14,209 bases of DNA, taken from positions 1-14,209 of the forward strand of contig DJQM01000013.1 of assembly GCA_002437585.1 (NCBI GenBank), given 5' to 3'. The notes under the pieces are model-generated. The model was not told the origin of the DNA. It made no database searches and worked only from the letters and a program-made list of their open reading frames with translations. Made by a program: the position numbers and the translations under genes. Every line of letters begins with the position of its first letter. Within the stretch, counting starts at the first letter, position 1. This document shows, piece by piece, positions 1 to 7,195 of the stretch. The DNA is from Clostridiales bacterium UBA6386. GTDB taxonomy: Bacteria > Bacillota > Clostridia > Oscillospirales > Oscillospiraceae.

Positions 1-153
1 AACATTGCCCCCGGAGGGATCAATGCCGAAAGTTTTTGCGAGAGCAGGAACATACGCACAATCTATATCCCTCTTTGGGCCAATGTGGGCATTGGCCTCT
101 ACGAGTTCTATCGAAGTTCTCGGAATGACCGGGGGATTGCCACGCCAGTGTGA
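1..153 (+). CDS. Possible C-terminal end of a rightward gene cut by the window edge
   Basis: Frame 1 is open from the first base to a TGA at 151-153, giving 50 residues with no stop; a middle part reads IPLWANVGIGLYEFYRSS. I do not recognise a family. The last residues (about RNDRGIATPV) come from repeat-like DNA, so the natural end of the gene may have been replaced when the repeat arrived. A rightward hairpin at 191-212 would suit as its terminator, and the epimerase converges on it. It could equally be non-coding DNA that happens to be open over a short distance. Low confidence. Confidence 0.25.
   Translation, partial: NIAPGGINAESFCESRNIRTIYIPLWANVGIGLYEFYRSSRNDRGIATPV
78..97. repeat. Perfect 8-bp palindrome with 4-nt loop
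   Basis: GGCCAATG at 78-85 and CATTGGCC at 90-97 are perfect inverted repeats around TGGG. It lies inside the possible partial reading frame, so it may be coding by chance or part of the intergenic repeat that ends at 174. Confidence 0.4.
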
Positions 154-174
154 GCTACTTTTCGCAATGACATG
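134..174 (+). repeat. Right end of a second copy of the intergenic inverted-repeat element
   Basis: GGATTGCCAC at 134-143, followed by CCAGTGT, and TCGCAATGACATG at 162-174 match the right end of the element at 4291-4622 (there 4578-4587 and 4608-4620) in the same order and with similar spacing. Only this end is recognisable, so it is a solo or degenerate copy. Confidence 0.65.
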
Positions 175-190
175 TTTTTTTGACAGTCTC

Positions 191-218
191 AGCCCGGACA
201 TCCGTCCGGGCTTCTTGT
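191..218 (+). terminator. Hairpin, possible rightward terminator
   Basis: AGCCCGGAC at 191-199 pairs perfectly with GTCCGGGCT at 204-212 around a 4-nt loop, followed by TCTTGT. The U-rich tail is weak. It lies 10 bp from the stop of the leftward epimerase gene, where a shared terminator between convergent genes would be expected. Confidence 0.45.
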
Positions 219-221
219 TCA

Positions 222-1400
222 TCAAACGTAAATCTCCGGATCCTTCCGGATCAGCCGCATGCACATCCGGCCGCTGTGGTAGGGGCATTTCCAAGGCTCC
301 ACGATGGGGTGTCCCGGCAGGGGCTTTCCCGCCTTATCCAGATAGCCGAACCACTCGCCCCCGGGCCGCTTGTCCACGACTTTCTCCTGAATAAAGCCGA
401 AAATATCCGCGGCCGCCTGGGCGTACTTTGCTTCTCCGGTTTTCTCCCAGAGATTCACAAAGCCCAGCACCGCTTCCGCCTGCACCCACCAGATCCGGGT
501 CTCGTTCTTCACGCCCCGGTCGCACTCGTCGGCCAGAGAATGGGCATCATAGGCATTCTCATAAATGGCCCTGGCCATTTCCGTGTCGATGGCCTCGATT
601 TTTTCGGTCAGGTCGGCCTTGCCCAGCAGCCGGGCACCCGCGTCAATGAGCCAGCTGGACTCGATGTCGTGGCCGTAGCTGTAAAGATCCAGGATGGAGT
701 TGTAGTGGGCATCGAAGAACACCCGCTGACGGCGAAGGGCCGGGTCATAGACCTTGTCCGCGTAAATTTCCAGGCACCGCTCCATGGCCGCCCCCACTTT
801 GGCATCCTGGCCGCAGCGGTAAAGATTGGAACAGCCCTCGAAGACGTGCAGCAGCGTGTTCATGGTCTTATCCGCCAGCACCCCGTTCTCGCTGAGCTTT
901 TCGTTGCTGGCAGGCTGCCAGCTGCGGGTAAAGGCTTCCAGGTACCCTTCCGCGTCCCGGCAGGTGGTTTCGATCCGGTCAAAAATGGCGTAAGCTGTGT
1001 CCAGTGCCTCCCGGTTCCCGGTGAGCCGGTAATAGGAGGCCAGGGCGTAAATGGTGAAGGCCTGATTGTAGGTGTGCTTGGTGTCGTCCAGCACCTTTCC
1101 GTCATAGGTCAGGCTCCAGAAGACCCCGCCGTTTTCTTTGTCCAGGCAGTGCTCCGTGAGGAAAGCGTAGGCGTGGTCAGCGTGACCACGCAGATTCTCC
1201 CGGCCGGTGAGCATAGCCGCCTCGGAGAAAAACCAGAGGATCCGGCTGTTCAGGATGCAGCCCTTCTCCCCCTGCTTATCCAGGTTCAGATTCTCGTCCA
1301 TAAACCCATAATAGCCGCCCCAGGTGTCGTCCCGAAGGCCGCTCCAGAACGTAATGATCCGCTCCAGCTCCCGCCGGGCGGCATCCGCGATCCGTTCCAT
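222..1400 (-). CDS. Cellobiose 2-epimerase (AGE superfamily)
   Basis: This cytosolic isomerase (EC 5.1.3.11) interconverts the reducing-end glucose and mannose of beta-1,4-linked disaccharides such as cellobiose and mannobiose. The product is 392 residues, the usual length, with no signal peptide. From memory of the Ruminococcus albus enzyme, its seven essential residues R52, H243, E246, W249, W304, E308 and H374 all appear here shifted by one: R53, H244, E247, W250, W305, E309 and H375, within motifs ILNSRILWFFSEA, SYGHDIESSW, TRIWWVQAEA and WKCPYHSGRMCM. I chose the start at 1400 because AAGGAG lies just upstream; an in-frame ATG at 1466 would place the start upstream of the promoter. It is divergent from the LRR gene. 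In gut bacteria such enzymes often act in beta-mannan or cello-oligosaccharide use; no mannosylglucose phosphorylase is visible here. Confidence 0.93.
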   Translation of the reverse strand: MERIADAARRELERIITFWSGLRDDTWGGYYGFMDENLNLDKQGEKGCILNSRILWFFSEAAMLTGRENLRGHADHAYAFLTEHCLDKENGGVFWSLTYDGKVLDDTKHTYNQAFTIYALASYYRLTGNREALDTAYAIFDRIETTCRDAEGYLEAFTRSWQPASNEKLSENGVLADKTMNTLLHVFEGCSNLYRCGQDAKVGAAMERCLEIYADKVYDPALRRQRVFFDAHYNSILDLYSYGHDIESSWLIDAGARLLGKADLTEKIEAIDTEMARAIYENAYDAHSLADECDRGVKNETRIWWVQAEAVLGFVNLWEKTGEAKYAQAAADIFGFIQEKVVDKRPGGEWFGYLDKAGKPLPGHPIVEPWKCPYHSGRMCMRLIRKDPEIYV

Positions 1401-1428
1401 AGTATCACTCCTTACTTCTTTTACGGGG

Positions 1429-1457
1429 AGTATACGCCCGGCGGCCGCTTTTGTCAA
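1429..1457 (-). promoter_or_regulatory. Sigma-A promoter of the epimerase gene
   Basis: Read leftward: TTGACA (1457-1452), a 17-nt spacer, then TATACT (1434-1429). The -35 is perfect and the -10 matches 5 of 6. Transcription would start about 1422, giving a leader of some 22 nt that carries the AAGGAG ribosome site. Confidence 0.85.
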
Positions 1458-1463
1458 TACTGC

Positions 1464-1479
1464 CAAATTTACCCATTTG
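1464..1479. promoter_or_regulatory. Candidate operator between divergent promoters
   Basis: CAAAT (1464-1468) and ATTTG (1475-1479) form an inverted repeat with a 6-nt centre, lying exactly between the two divergent -35 boxes. The arms are only 5 bp, so chance is possible. Confidence 0.2.
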
Positions 1480-1482
1480 TCC

Positions 1483-1511
1483 TTGACTTATTTCACTCCG
1501 GGACGCATAAT
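1483..1511 (+). promoter_or_regulatory. Sigma-A promoter of the LRR protein gene
   Basis: TTGACT (1483-1488), a 17-nt spacer, then CATAAT (1506-1511); each box has one mismatch to consensus. It lies about 33 bp upstream of the start codon and back to back with the epimerase promoter. Confidence 0.75.
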
Positions 1512-1543
1512 GGAAATATACGCCAATTTACGGAGGATAGGAA

Positions 1544-3142
1544 ATGATGAAACGCAAAGGCCTTACCGCCCTGATCCTGATTTTGCTTCTTTTGATCCTG
1601 ACCGCCTGCGGGGCAGCCTTCCTTTTGATGAACTTTGCCATCGTGAATTTCCACCTGTATCCTAAGGACGCAAAAAGTCTTGACCTGCGGGGAGAGGACT
1701 TAAGCGTTTCTCAGTACCAGTCCTTGCAAAAGAGCATGCCCGGCTGCGATATCCTGTGGAACGTGCCCTTCCAGGGGCGGCTCATCAACAGCGACGCGAA
1801 GGAGATCACCCTGACGGAGCTGTCCGATGAGGACATTCTGACCCTGGCCTGCTTCCCGAAGCTCACCGCCGTCCACGCCGAGGGCTGCACGGACTATGAA
1901 AATCTCATGCGCCTGCGTCAGTCCCTTCCCAACGTGGAGCTGACCTACACCGTCACCCTGGGCGGAACGGACTATGACCAGGATGCCCAGCTGGTGGAGC
2001 TTTCGGACTTCACCGGGGAGGATGTGACGAAGCTTTCCTATCTTCCGAATCTCACCACCGTCATCGTCAGCGGCGGAACATCCGAGGGGCTTTCCCAGGC
2101 TCAGAGCTACTGCCAGCAGGCGGGCATCGCCTTTCTGGTACGGCTGGGCAATGAGCTGGTGGAAACCTCCGCTGCCAATCTGACGGTGGAGGATGCGACA
2201 GATGCCCAGCTGGGTCTTCTGGGCTGTCTGTCCGGTCTCAGACAGCTCCACCTGGTGAACCCCCAGGCGGAGCCGGAGACGGTGTTCTCCCTGGAAACCA
2301 GTTATCCCAGCATCCAGACCACCTGGGAGATCCGCATCGGCGACGCTTCCTTCCAGAGTACGGACACGGAAATTGATCTGTCTCAGGTGGTCGTCACCGA
2401 TCTTGCGGACGTGGAGCGGAAAATGGAATATCTGCCCAACGCGGAAACTCTGATTTTCGGCCTGTGCGGTATCGACAACCCCAACTGGGGCAACAGCAAG
2501 GCCAAAAATCTGGCGGTCTGCGAAATCGAAAACGAGGCACTTTCCGAATACCGGGATCGGGTGCGTGATAAGTATAAAGTGGTCTGGACGGTACGTCTTG
2601 GCCCCAGCATCGCCCTGCGGACGGACAAGGACAACTTTATGCCAAACCATTTCGGCGTAGGCCAGTTCTTCGACGACTACACCGTGAACCTGAAGTACTG
2701 CGAGGACATGGTGTGCCTGGACCTGGGTCACATGACCATGCACACCATCGATTTTGTCACCTACATGCCCAAGCTCAAATACCTGATTCTGGCCTGGACG
2801 GAGGTGCAGTACATCGAGCCTATCCGCACCTGTAAGAACCTGGTCTGGCTGGAGCTGGACAACAGCTGCATCCGGGACTACTCCCCATTGGTTGACTGCA
2901 CCGCCCTGGAAGACTTAAACATCGGCAAGACCTTCTGCGACATCACCCCCATTTTGCAGATGACGTGGCTGAAAAACCTGTATATGATCTTCGGCAACGC
3001 CGGAGACGCCTGGAAGGCCTCCCAGGCTCTTCCCAACACCCATGTGGTGGCCTCCGGCGATGCCACCGTGGGCGGCGGCTGGCGCAGACTGCCCAACTAC
3101 TATGCCATGCGGGACGCTCTGCATATGTACTATATGAATTAA
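1544..3142 (+). CDS. Membrane-anchored or lipidated leucine-rich-repeat protein
   Basis: 532 residues. Residues 7-34 are very hydrophobic. A lipobox-like LTAC puts a possible lipidated cysteine at 22, but hydrophobicity continues past it, so an uncleaved anchor is also possible. The rest should lie outside the membrane. Five modules each begin with an aromatic/hydrophobic strand ending in a small G-containing turn: LWNVPFQG (71), TYTVTLGG (134), AFLVRLG (196), TWEIRIG (260) and VWTVRLG (347), spaced 62-64 residues and then 87. Residues 389-480 then hold bacterial 22-residue leucine-rich repeats (LDLGHMTMHTIDFVTYMPK, LILAWTEVQYIEPIRTC, LELDNSCIRDYSPLVDC). No LPXTG motif is present. GGAGG at 1532-1536 supports the start at 1544; ATG 1547 is the alternative. 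The role is unknown; LRR surface proteins usually bind other proteins or glycans. Confidence 0.8.
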   Translation: MMKRKGLTALILILLLLILTACGAAFLLMNFAIVNFHLYPKDAKSLDLRGEDLSVSQYQSLQKSMPGCDILWNVPFQGRLINSDAKEITLTELSDEDILTLACFPKLTAVHAEGCTDYENLMRLRQSLPNVELTYTVTLGGTDYDQDAQLVELSDFTGEDVTKLSYLPNLTTVIVSGGTSEGLSQAQSYCQQAGIAFLVRLGNELVETSAANLTVEDATDAQLGLLGCLSGLRQLHLVNPQAEPETVFSLETSYPSIQTTWEIRIGDASFQSTDTEIDLSQVVVTDLADVERKMEYLPNAETLIFGLCGIDNPNWGNSKAKNLAVCEIENEALSEYRDRVRDKYKVVWTVRLGPSIALRTDKDNFMPNHFGVGQFFDDYTVNLKYCEDMVCLDLGHMTMHTIDFVTYMPKLKYLILAWTEVQYIEPIRTCKNLVWLELDNSCIRDYSPLVDCTALEDLNIGKTFCDITPILQMTWLKNLYMIFGNAGDAWKASQALPNTHVVASGDATVGGGWRRLPNYYAMRDALHMYYMN

Positions 3143-3202
3143 CTGCTTGGCCACCTAAGAACGCTACCAGGAAGCTCTGATTTCATCCGCGAGAGCTGAC
3201 AG

Positions 3203-3296
3203 CGAGAGATTTTTCTTCAGCCGAAAGTTCTGAAAGCGGAGGAATACTTTGTGTATTTCCCGCTTTCGGAACTGCACGGATGGAGGAAAAGATCCG
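3203..3296 (+). repeat. Structured hairpin repeat, copy 1
   Basis: Positions 3208-3296 align without gaps to the reverse complement of 9040-9128, identical at 69 of 89 positions; CGAGA just before (3203-3207) is also shared. The whole folds as one long hairpin: 3210-3219 with 3281-3290, 3221-3222 with 3278-3279, 3226-3239 with 3260-3273 (14 bp), and an apical AATAC/GTATT stem (3243-3247, 3253-3257) with loop TTTGT. It lies between the LRR gene and the sortase promoter. It could be an ERIC-like intergenic element or a structured RNA; I know no named family for it. Confidence 0.75.
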
Positions 3297-3370
3297 CTGC
3301 TCAGCCGAAGGGGATGGAATCGGAGTTTCCTGAACCAAAAATCGCAAGAATTTCTTAAGGTTTCCCCGGC

Positions 3371-3399
3371 TTGACGGTAGCCGGAATCTATACTATAAT
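3371..3399 (+). promoter_or_regulatory. Sigma-A promoter of the sortase gene
   Basis: TTGACG (3371-3376), a 17-nt spacer and a perfect TATAAT (3394-3399), 29 bp upstream of the sortase start. The AGGGAGGA ribosome site follows at 3415-3422. Confidence 0.88.
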
Positions 3400-3428
3400 G
3401 TTTCCAAGAAACTTAGGGAGGATTGCCT

Positions 3429-4220
3429 ATGAAAAAAATACTCTTTACCCTTACGGTTCTTCTTCTGGTGGTAGCCTTTGGCGTCAGTGCCTTTATGGTG
3501 GGAAATTATCTGCTGGAGGGCAAGCGTCAGGATGACCAGATGAAGGATCTGGCCAGCCAGATCAGCCTGGCTCAGAGCGAGGCCGCCGACGAGTCCCTGG
3601 TGACGGCACCCGTCACCGAGCCCAAGGAGACCAAGGATCCCAACGCCATGCTGCCCGGCTATGACGTGCTCTATCAGCAGAATTCCGATGCGGTAGGCTG
3701 GATCAAGATTGAGGGCACCAAGCTCAATGAGGCGGTTCTGCAGACCCCCAACGACCCCAACTTCTACCTGTACGCGGACATCAACAAGCAGAAGAGCGAC
3801 CACGGCAGCATCTACGCCTGGAGTACCGCGGATGTGAACAAGCCCAGTGACAACGTCACCCTGTTCGGCCACAACATGAAGGACGGCAGCAAGTTCGCCT
3901 GCCTGGGTGCCTACACCAGTAAGACCGCCTGGGATAACAACAACCTGATTTCCTTCGATACGCTGACGGAATATCATATGTACAAGATTTTCGCCGTGTT
4001 CAAGACCTCCGCCAACGAGGGCGAGGGCTTCAAGTACCACCAGTTCGTGGACGCGGCCAACGAGCAGGAATTCAACGACTTCGTTTCCACCTGCAAGAAG
4101 CTGGCCTTCTACGACACCGGCATTACCCCGGTCTACGGCGATAAGCTGCTGTGCCTGTCCACCTGCGAGTACACCCTGGAGAACGGCCGGCTGGTCGTCG
4201 CCGCCGTCCGGATCACCTGA
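3429..4220 (+). CDS. srtB: Class B sortase (transpeptidase)
   Basis: 263 residues. Sortases cut a C-terminal sorting signal outside the membrane and join the protein to peptidoglycan or to another pilin. Residues 4-25 form an N-terminal signal anchor, 26-75 a charged linker, and about 78-263 the sortase fold. The catalytic triad is visible: H148 in TLFGHNMKDGSKFACL, C246 in LCLSTCEY and R254 in NGRLVVAAVRI. The spacing and the TCEY motif fit class B. ATG 3429 sits 6 nt after AGGGAGGA; a TTG at 3423 is too close to that site. It is a single-gene unit with its own promoter and terminator. No protein in the window has a recognisable sorting signal, so its substrate is encoded elsewhere. The symbol denotes the class, not orthology to the iron-linked SrtB of Staphylococcus. 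Confidence 0.93.
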   Translation: MKKILFTLTVLLLVVAFGVSAFMVGNYLLEGKRQDDQMKDLASQISLAQSEAADESLVTAPVTEPKETKDPNAMLPGYDVLYQQNSDAVGWIKIEGTKLNEAVLQTPNDPNFYLYADINKQKSDHGSIYAWSTADVNKPSDNVTLFGHNMKDGSKFACLGAYTSKTAWDNNNLISFDTLTEYHMYKIFAVFKTSANEGEGFKYHQFVDAANEQEFNDFVSTCKKLAFYDTGITPVYGDKLLCLSTCEYTLENGRLVVAAVRIT

Positions 4221-4236
4221 TTTTTCCATATGTCCA

Positions 4237-4268
4237 AGAGCCTGCCCGGAATGGGCAGGCTCTCTTTC
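4237..4268 (+). terminator. Rho-independent terminator of the sortase gene
   Basis: An 11-bp perfect stem (4237-4247 with 4253-4263; AGAGCCTGCCC and complement) with loop GGAAT, followed by CTTTC, 16 bp after the sortase stop. Confidence 0.85.
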
Positions 4269-4290
4269 GTTATCAGAGCGGTCCGTATCA

Positions 4291-4622
4291 CGCATGTCAT
4301 TGCGAGGAGGCCAGGGGCCGACGTGGCAATCCGTTTCCTTCGTTCCCCCTTGGCTCCCACTTTGGGGGAGCTGTCACGAAGTGACTGAGAGGGTAAAAAT
4401 CGCCCTCTCCGCCCCGACCGGGCACCTCTCCCATAGGGAGAGGCAAGCTGCCCTCATCCGTCTCGCGCTTGCGGGAGACGCGCGAGCCACCTTTGCATTA
4501 CGGTGCAATTGCCACTGGCAATTGTTGGATTTGGATTCGCTGCGCGGAGCACCACCCCAAGGGAAGGCAAGGGGTACGGATTGCCACACCAGTGTTGCGA
4601 CACTGGTTCGCAATGACATGCG
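4291..4622. mobile_element. MITE-like non-coding element with inverted termini
   Basis: CGCATGTCATTGCGA at 4291-4305 is perfectly repeated in inverse at 4608-4622. A second pair lies just inside, GTGGCAATCCG (4323-4333) and CGGATTGCCAC (4577-4587). The interior is a chain of palindromes: GTCAC-GAA-GTGAC (4373-4385), CCTCTCCC-ATA-GGGAGAGG (4425-4443) and AATTGCC-ACT-GGCAATT (4507-4523), plus a GGCTCCC...GGGGAGCT hairpin. No believable gene lies inside. A second right end is at 134-174. Similar palindromic intergenic repeats are familiar from gut Clostridia, from memory. The element fills most of the 523-bp gap between the sortase and the GH2 gene; the flanks show no clear target duplication. 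Confidence 0.65.
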
Positions 4623-4687
4623 TTGTTCAGCGGTGCTCTAAATTTCCGACCGTCCCCCGGAGCACCGCAACTTTTCATTTTTCCTTC

Positions 4688-4716
4688 TTGCCCTTGCCGG
4701 TCGGTTGGCGTATAAT
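4688..4716 (+). promoter_or_regulatory. Sigma-A promoter of the GH2 gene
   Basis: TTGCCC (4688-4693), a 17-nt spacer and a perfect TATAAT (4711-4716). Its position rules out the upstream in-frame ATG at 4705 as the translation start and favours 4744. Confidence 0.75.
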
Positions 4717-4743
4717 AAAAGAAAACGCGCGGAGGCGGGGAAT

Positions 4744-7086
4744 ATGCTGAGTTTATGCAACGATTGGGAATTTACGCCGGAATGGTTTGACGGCTTTGCC
4801 CTGGGCGATGGGGCGGGCATCCCCGTGCGCCTGCCCCACACCGTGAAGGAAATTCCCCTTCACTATGCCGATTCTTTAAGCTATCAGGGCTTCTGCGGCT
4901 ATCGGAAAATCCTGAGCCTGGGGTCGGAGCTGGCGGGAAAGCACCTGTTCCTGCAATTTGACGGGGCGGCCCACATCGCCTCCGTCTTTCTCAACGGCCG
5001 GGAACTGACAGAGCATCGGTGCGGCTACACCGGCTTCCGGGTAGAGATCACCGAGGCCGTCCGGCTGGGGGAGGCCAACCTGCTGGCCGTCCGGCTGGAC
5101 ACCACCGAAAATCCGGAGATTCCCCCCTTCGGCCACGTCATCGACTACCTGACCTACGGCGGCCTGTACCGGGAGGTCTGGCTGGACATCCGGGAGAAGA
5201 GCTACATTGAAGACCTGTTCATCACCACCCCCACCCTCACCACGCTGAAAATCCGTCCGAAGCTGTGCCACGCCAAGGGCTGTCTGCTGCTGGTGGAGCT
5301 GCTCCGTGGAGAACGGAGCCTGGTGCGCAAGGCCTTCACCTCCGACGGCGTCATCACCATCCAGTGCCCCGGCGTCCGACCCTGGGATACCCGGCACCCG
5401 GTGCTCTACACCTGCCGGGTGTCCCTGCTGAAAATCGGCCAGGTTATGGACGTGCGGGAGCAGAAGGTGGGCTTCCGGGTGGCGGAGTTTCAGGCCGACG
5501 GCTTTTACCTCAACGGCAAGCGTACCTTCCTGCGGGGACTGAACCGGCACCAATGCTGGCCTTACATCGGCTACGCCGCCCCGGAAAGCCTTCAGCGGGA
5601 GGATGCCCGGATTCTGAAACGGGAGCTGTCCTGCAACGCCCTGCGCACCTCCCACTATCCCCAGAGCCACTACTTCCTGGACGAGTGCGACCGGCTGGGT
5701 CTGCTGGTATTCACGGAAATTCCCGGCTGGCAGCACATCGGCGACAGCGGCTGGAAGGCTCAGGCCGTCCAGAACACCCGGGAGATGATCCTGCAGTACC
5801 GGAACCACCCTTCCATCGTCCTGTGGGGGGTGCGGATCAACGAAAGTCCGGACGACGATACCCTCTACCGGATGACCAACGCCGTGGCTCACGAGCTGGA
5901 TCCCAGCCGTCCCACCTCCGGTGTCCGGAATCTGGAAAAGAGCAGCCTATTAGAGGATGTGTATGCCTTCAACGACTTCTCCCACACCGGCACGAACCCG
6001 GGCTGCCGCCCCAAGAAGGCCGTGACCCCGGACGAGAGCAAGGCTCTGCTGATCTCCGAGCACGACGGCCATATGTTCCCCACCAAGTCCTTTGATTCCT
6101 GGCAGCGGCGGCAGGAGCAGGCTCAGCGGCACATGCAGGTGCTGAATGATGCCATGGCCGACGGGGAGCATGCCGGCTGCTTCGGCTGGTGCATGTTCGA
6201 CTACCCCACCCACCGGGACTTTGGCTCCGGGGATCGGGTATGCTACCACGGCGTGATGGATGCCTTCCGGAACCCCAAGCTGGCGGCCTATGCCTATGCC
6301 AGTCAGGGGGAAGGCAGCCCCGTTCTGGCCGTGGGCTCCACCATGGACATCGGCGACTACCCCGGCGGGCAGATCGGGGATATTCTGGTGTTCACCAACG
6401 CGGATTATGTAAACCTCTATAAAAACGGCAGCTTTGTCACCCGACTGGATACCACCCGCTGGGAAGCTCTGCCCCACGGCCCTCTGGTGCTGAACGACAC
6501 GGTTGGTTCCCTGCTGGAGACCCAGGAGGGCTTCGACCCGAAAAAGGCGGCGTGCATCCGGGACTGTCTGTTGGCTCTCCGGAAATACGGTCCTGCCGGG
6601 CTTCCCCCGGCGGAAATGGCCCGGATGGGCTATGCCATGGTCAAGTACGGCCTCAAATACGCCGACGGGGTGCGGCTTTACGAAAAGTACATCGGCAACT
6701 GGGGCGGCCAGGCCACCACCTGGCGGCTCATGGCCGTGGTGGAAGGCGAGGTGATTGCCAGCTGCACATTAGGGCCAAGCTGTCGGCTCCATCTGGACGT
6801 GACCCCCAGCTCCGTGGTGCTGCGCGAACGGGACACCTACGACATGGCTGCCGTCCGCATCCGGATTCTGGACGAAAACGGCAACAACGCCCCCTACGCC
6901 CAGCTGCCCCTGCGCTTTGCCCTGGAGGGAGCGGCGGAGCTGGTAGGCCCGGAGGTGGTCACAGCCGAGGGCGGCATGGCAGGCACCTATCTGCGCACGG
7001 TGGGGCAGGCCGGGCAGGCCAGACTCACGATCTCCTGCGATCAGACAGAGAGCGTCACAATTTTGTTTCAAGTCCACAAAAGGTAA
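4744..7086 (+). CDS. Glycoside hydrolase family 2 enzyme (beta-galactosidase-like)
   Basis: 780 residues, no signal peptide, so probably cytosolic and acting on imported oligosaccharides. Domains: sugar-binding jelly roll about 1-150 (YGGLYREVWLDI at 138-149), immunoglobulin-like about 155-245, TIM barrel about 250-520, then C-terminal beta domains. RTSHYPQSHYFLDECDRLGL (301-320) is the GH2 barrel signature. The likely acid/base is E367 in WGVRINES and the nucleophile E439 in LLISEHDGHMFPTK. A DUF4982-type domain follows near 545-575 (NADYVNLYKNGSFV), then a helical insertion about 578-655 and a final Ig-like domain about 683-778. GGAGG at 4731-4735 supports the start. GH2 covers beta-galactosidase, glucuronidase and mannosidase; the sequence does not settle which. 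It is a single transcription unit. Confidence 0.88.
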   Translation: MLSLCNDWEFTPEWFDGFALGDGAGIPVRLPHTVKEIPLHYADSLSYQGFCGYRKILSLGSELAGKHLFLQFDGAAHIASVFLNGRELTEHRCGYTGFRVEITEAVRLGEANLLAVRLDTTENPEIPPFGHVIDYLTYGGLYREVWLDIREKSYIEDLFITTPTLTTLKIRPKLCHAKGCLLLVELLRGERSLVRKAFTSDGVITIQCPGVRPWDTRHPVLYTCRVSLLKIGQVMDVREQKVGFRVAEFQADGFYLNGKRTFLRGLNRHQCWPYIGYAAPESLQREDARILKRELSCNALRTSHYPQSHYFLDECDRLGLLVFTEIPGWQHIGDSGWKAQAVQNTREMILQYRNHPSIVLWGVRINESPDDDTLYRMTNAVAHELDPSRPTSGVRNLEKSSLLEDVYAFNDFSHTGTNPGCRPKKAVTPDESKALLISEHDGHMFPTKSFDSWQRRQEQAQRHMQVLNDAMADGEHAGCFGWCMFDYPTHRDFGSGDRVCYHGVMDAFRNPKLAAYAYASQGEGSPVLAVGSTMDIGDYPGGQIGDILVFTNADYVNLYKNGSFVTRLDTTRWEALPHGPLVLNDTVGSLLETQEGFDPKKAACIRDCLLALRKYGPAGLPPAEMARMGYAMVKYGLKYADGVRLYEKYIGNWGGQATTWRLMAVVEGEVIASCTLGPSCRLHLDVTPSSVVLRERDTYDMAAVRIRILDENGNNAPYAQLPLRFALEGAAELVGPEVVTAEGGMAGTYLRTVGQAGQARLTISCDQTESVTILFQVHKR

Positions 7087-7092
7087 CGGGAC

Positions 7093-7118
7093 AAATTGGC
7101 GGTCTTTGTATCCAATTT
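7093..7118 (+). terminator. Weak hairpin after the GH2 gene
   Basis: AAATTGG (7093-7099) pairs with CCAATTT (7112-7118) across a 12-nt loop, 7 bp past the stop. There is no clean U tract, so it may be only a partial terminator. Confidence 0.3.
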
Positions 7119-7162
7119 ACAATTCCCTTTGAAAAAATTTTCCGAAAAATAACCGTTGCTTA

Positions 7163-7191
7163 TTGACATTATAAGCTGCGCGTGATATTCT
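7163..7191 (+). promoter_or_regulatory. Sigma-A promoter of the fhs gene
   Basis: Perfect TTGACA (7163-7168), a 17-nt spacer, and TATTCT (7186-7191). The transcript would begin near 7198, leaving a structured leader of about 125 nt before the start codon. Confidence 0.78.
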
Positions 7192-7195
7192 TATT

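Noticed and set aside
180..1547. 455-codon plus-strand frame
   Set aside because: It is antisense to the cellobiose 2-epimerase, whose seven essential residues are all present.
3393..4295. 300-codon minus-strand frame
   Set aside because: It is antisense to the sortase and spans that gene's promoter -10 box and terminator.
4294..4641. 115-codon frame across the MITE-like element
   Set aside because: It is made almost entirely of palindromic repeat DNA and both ends lie in the inverted repeats; no ribosome site was seen.
4705..4743. N-terminal extension of the GH2 enzyme from ATG 4705
   Set aside because: It would begin upstream of the predicted -10 box, and a good ribosome site precedes ATG 4744.
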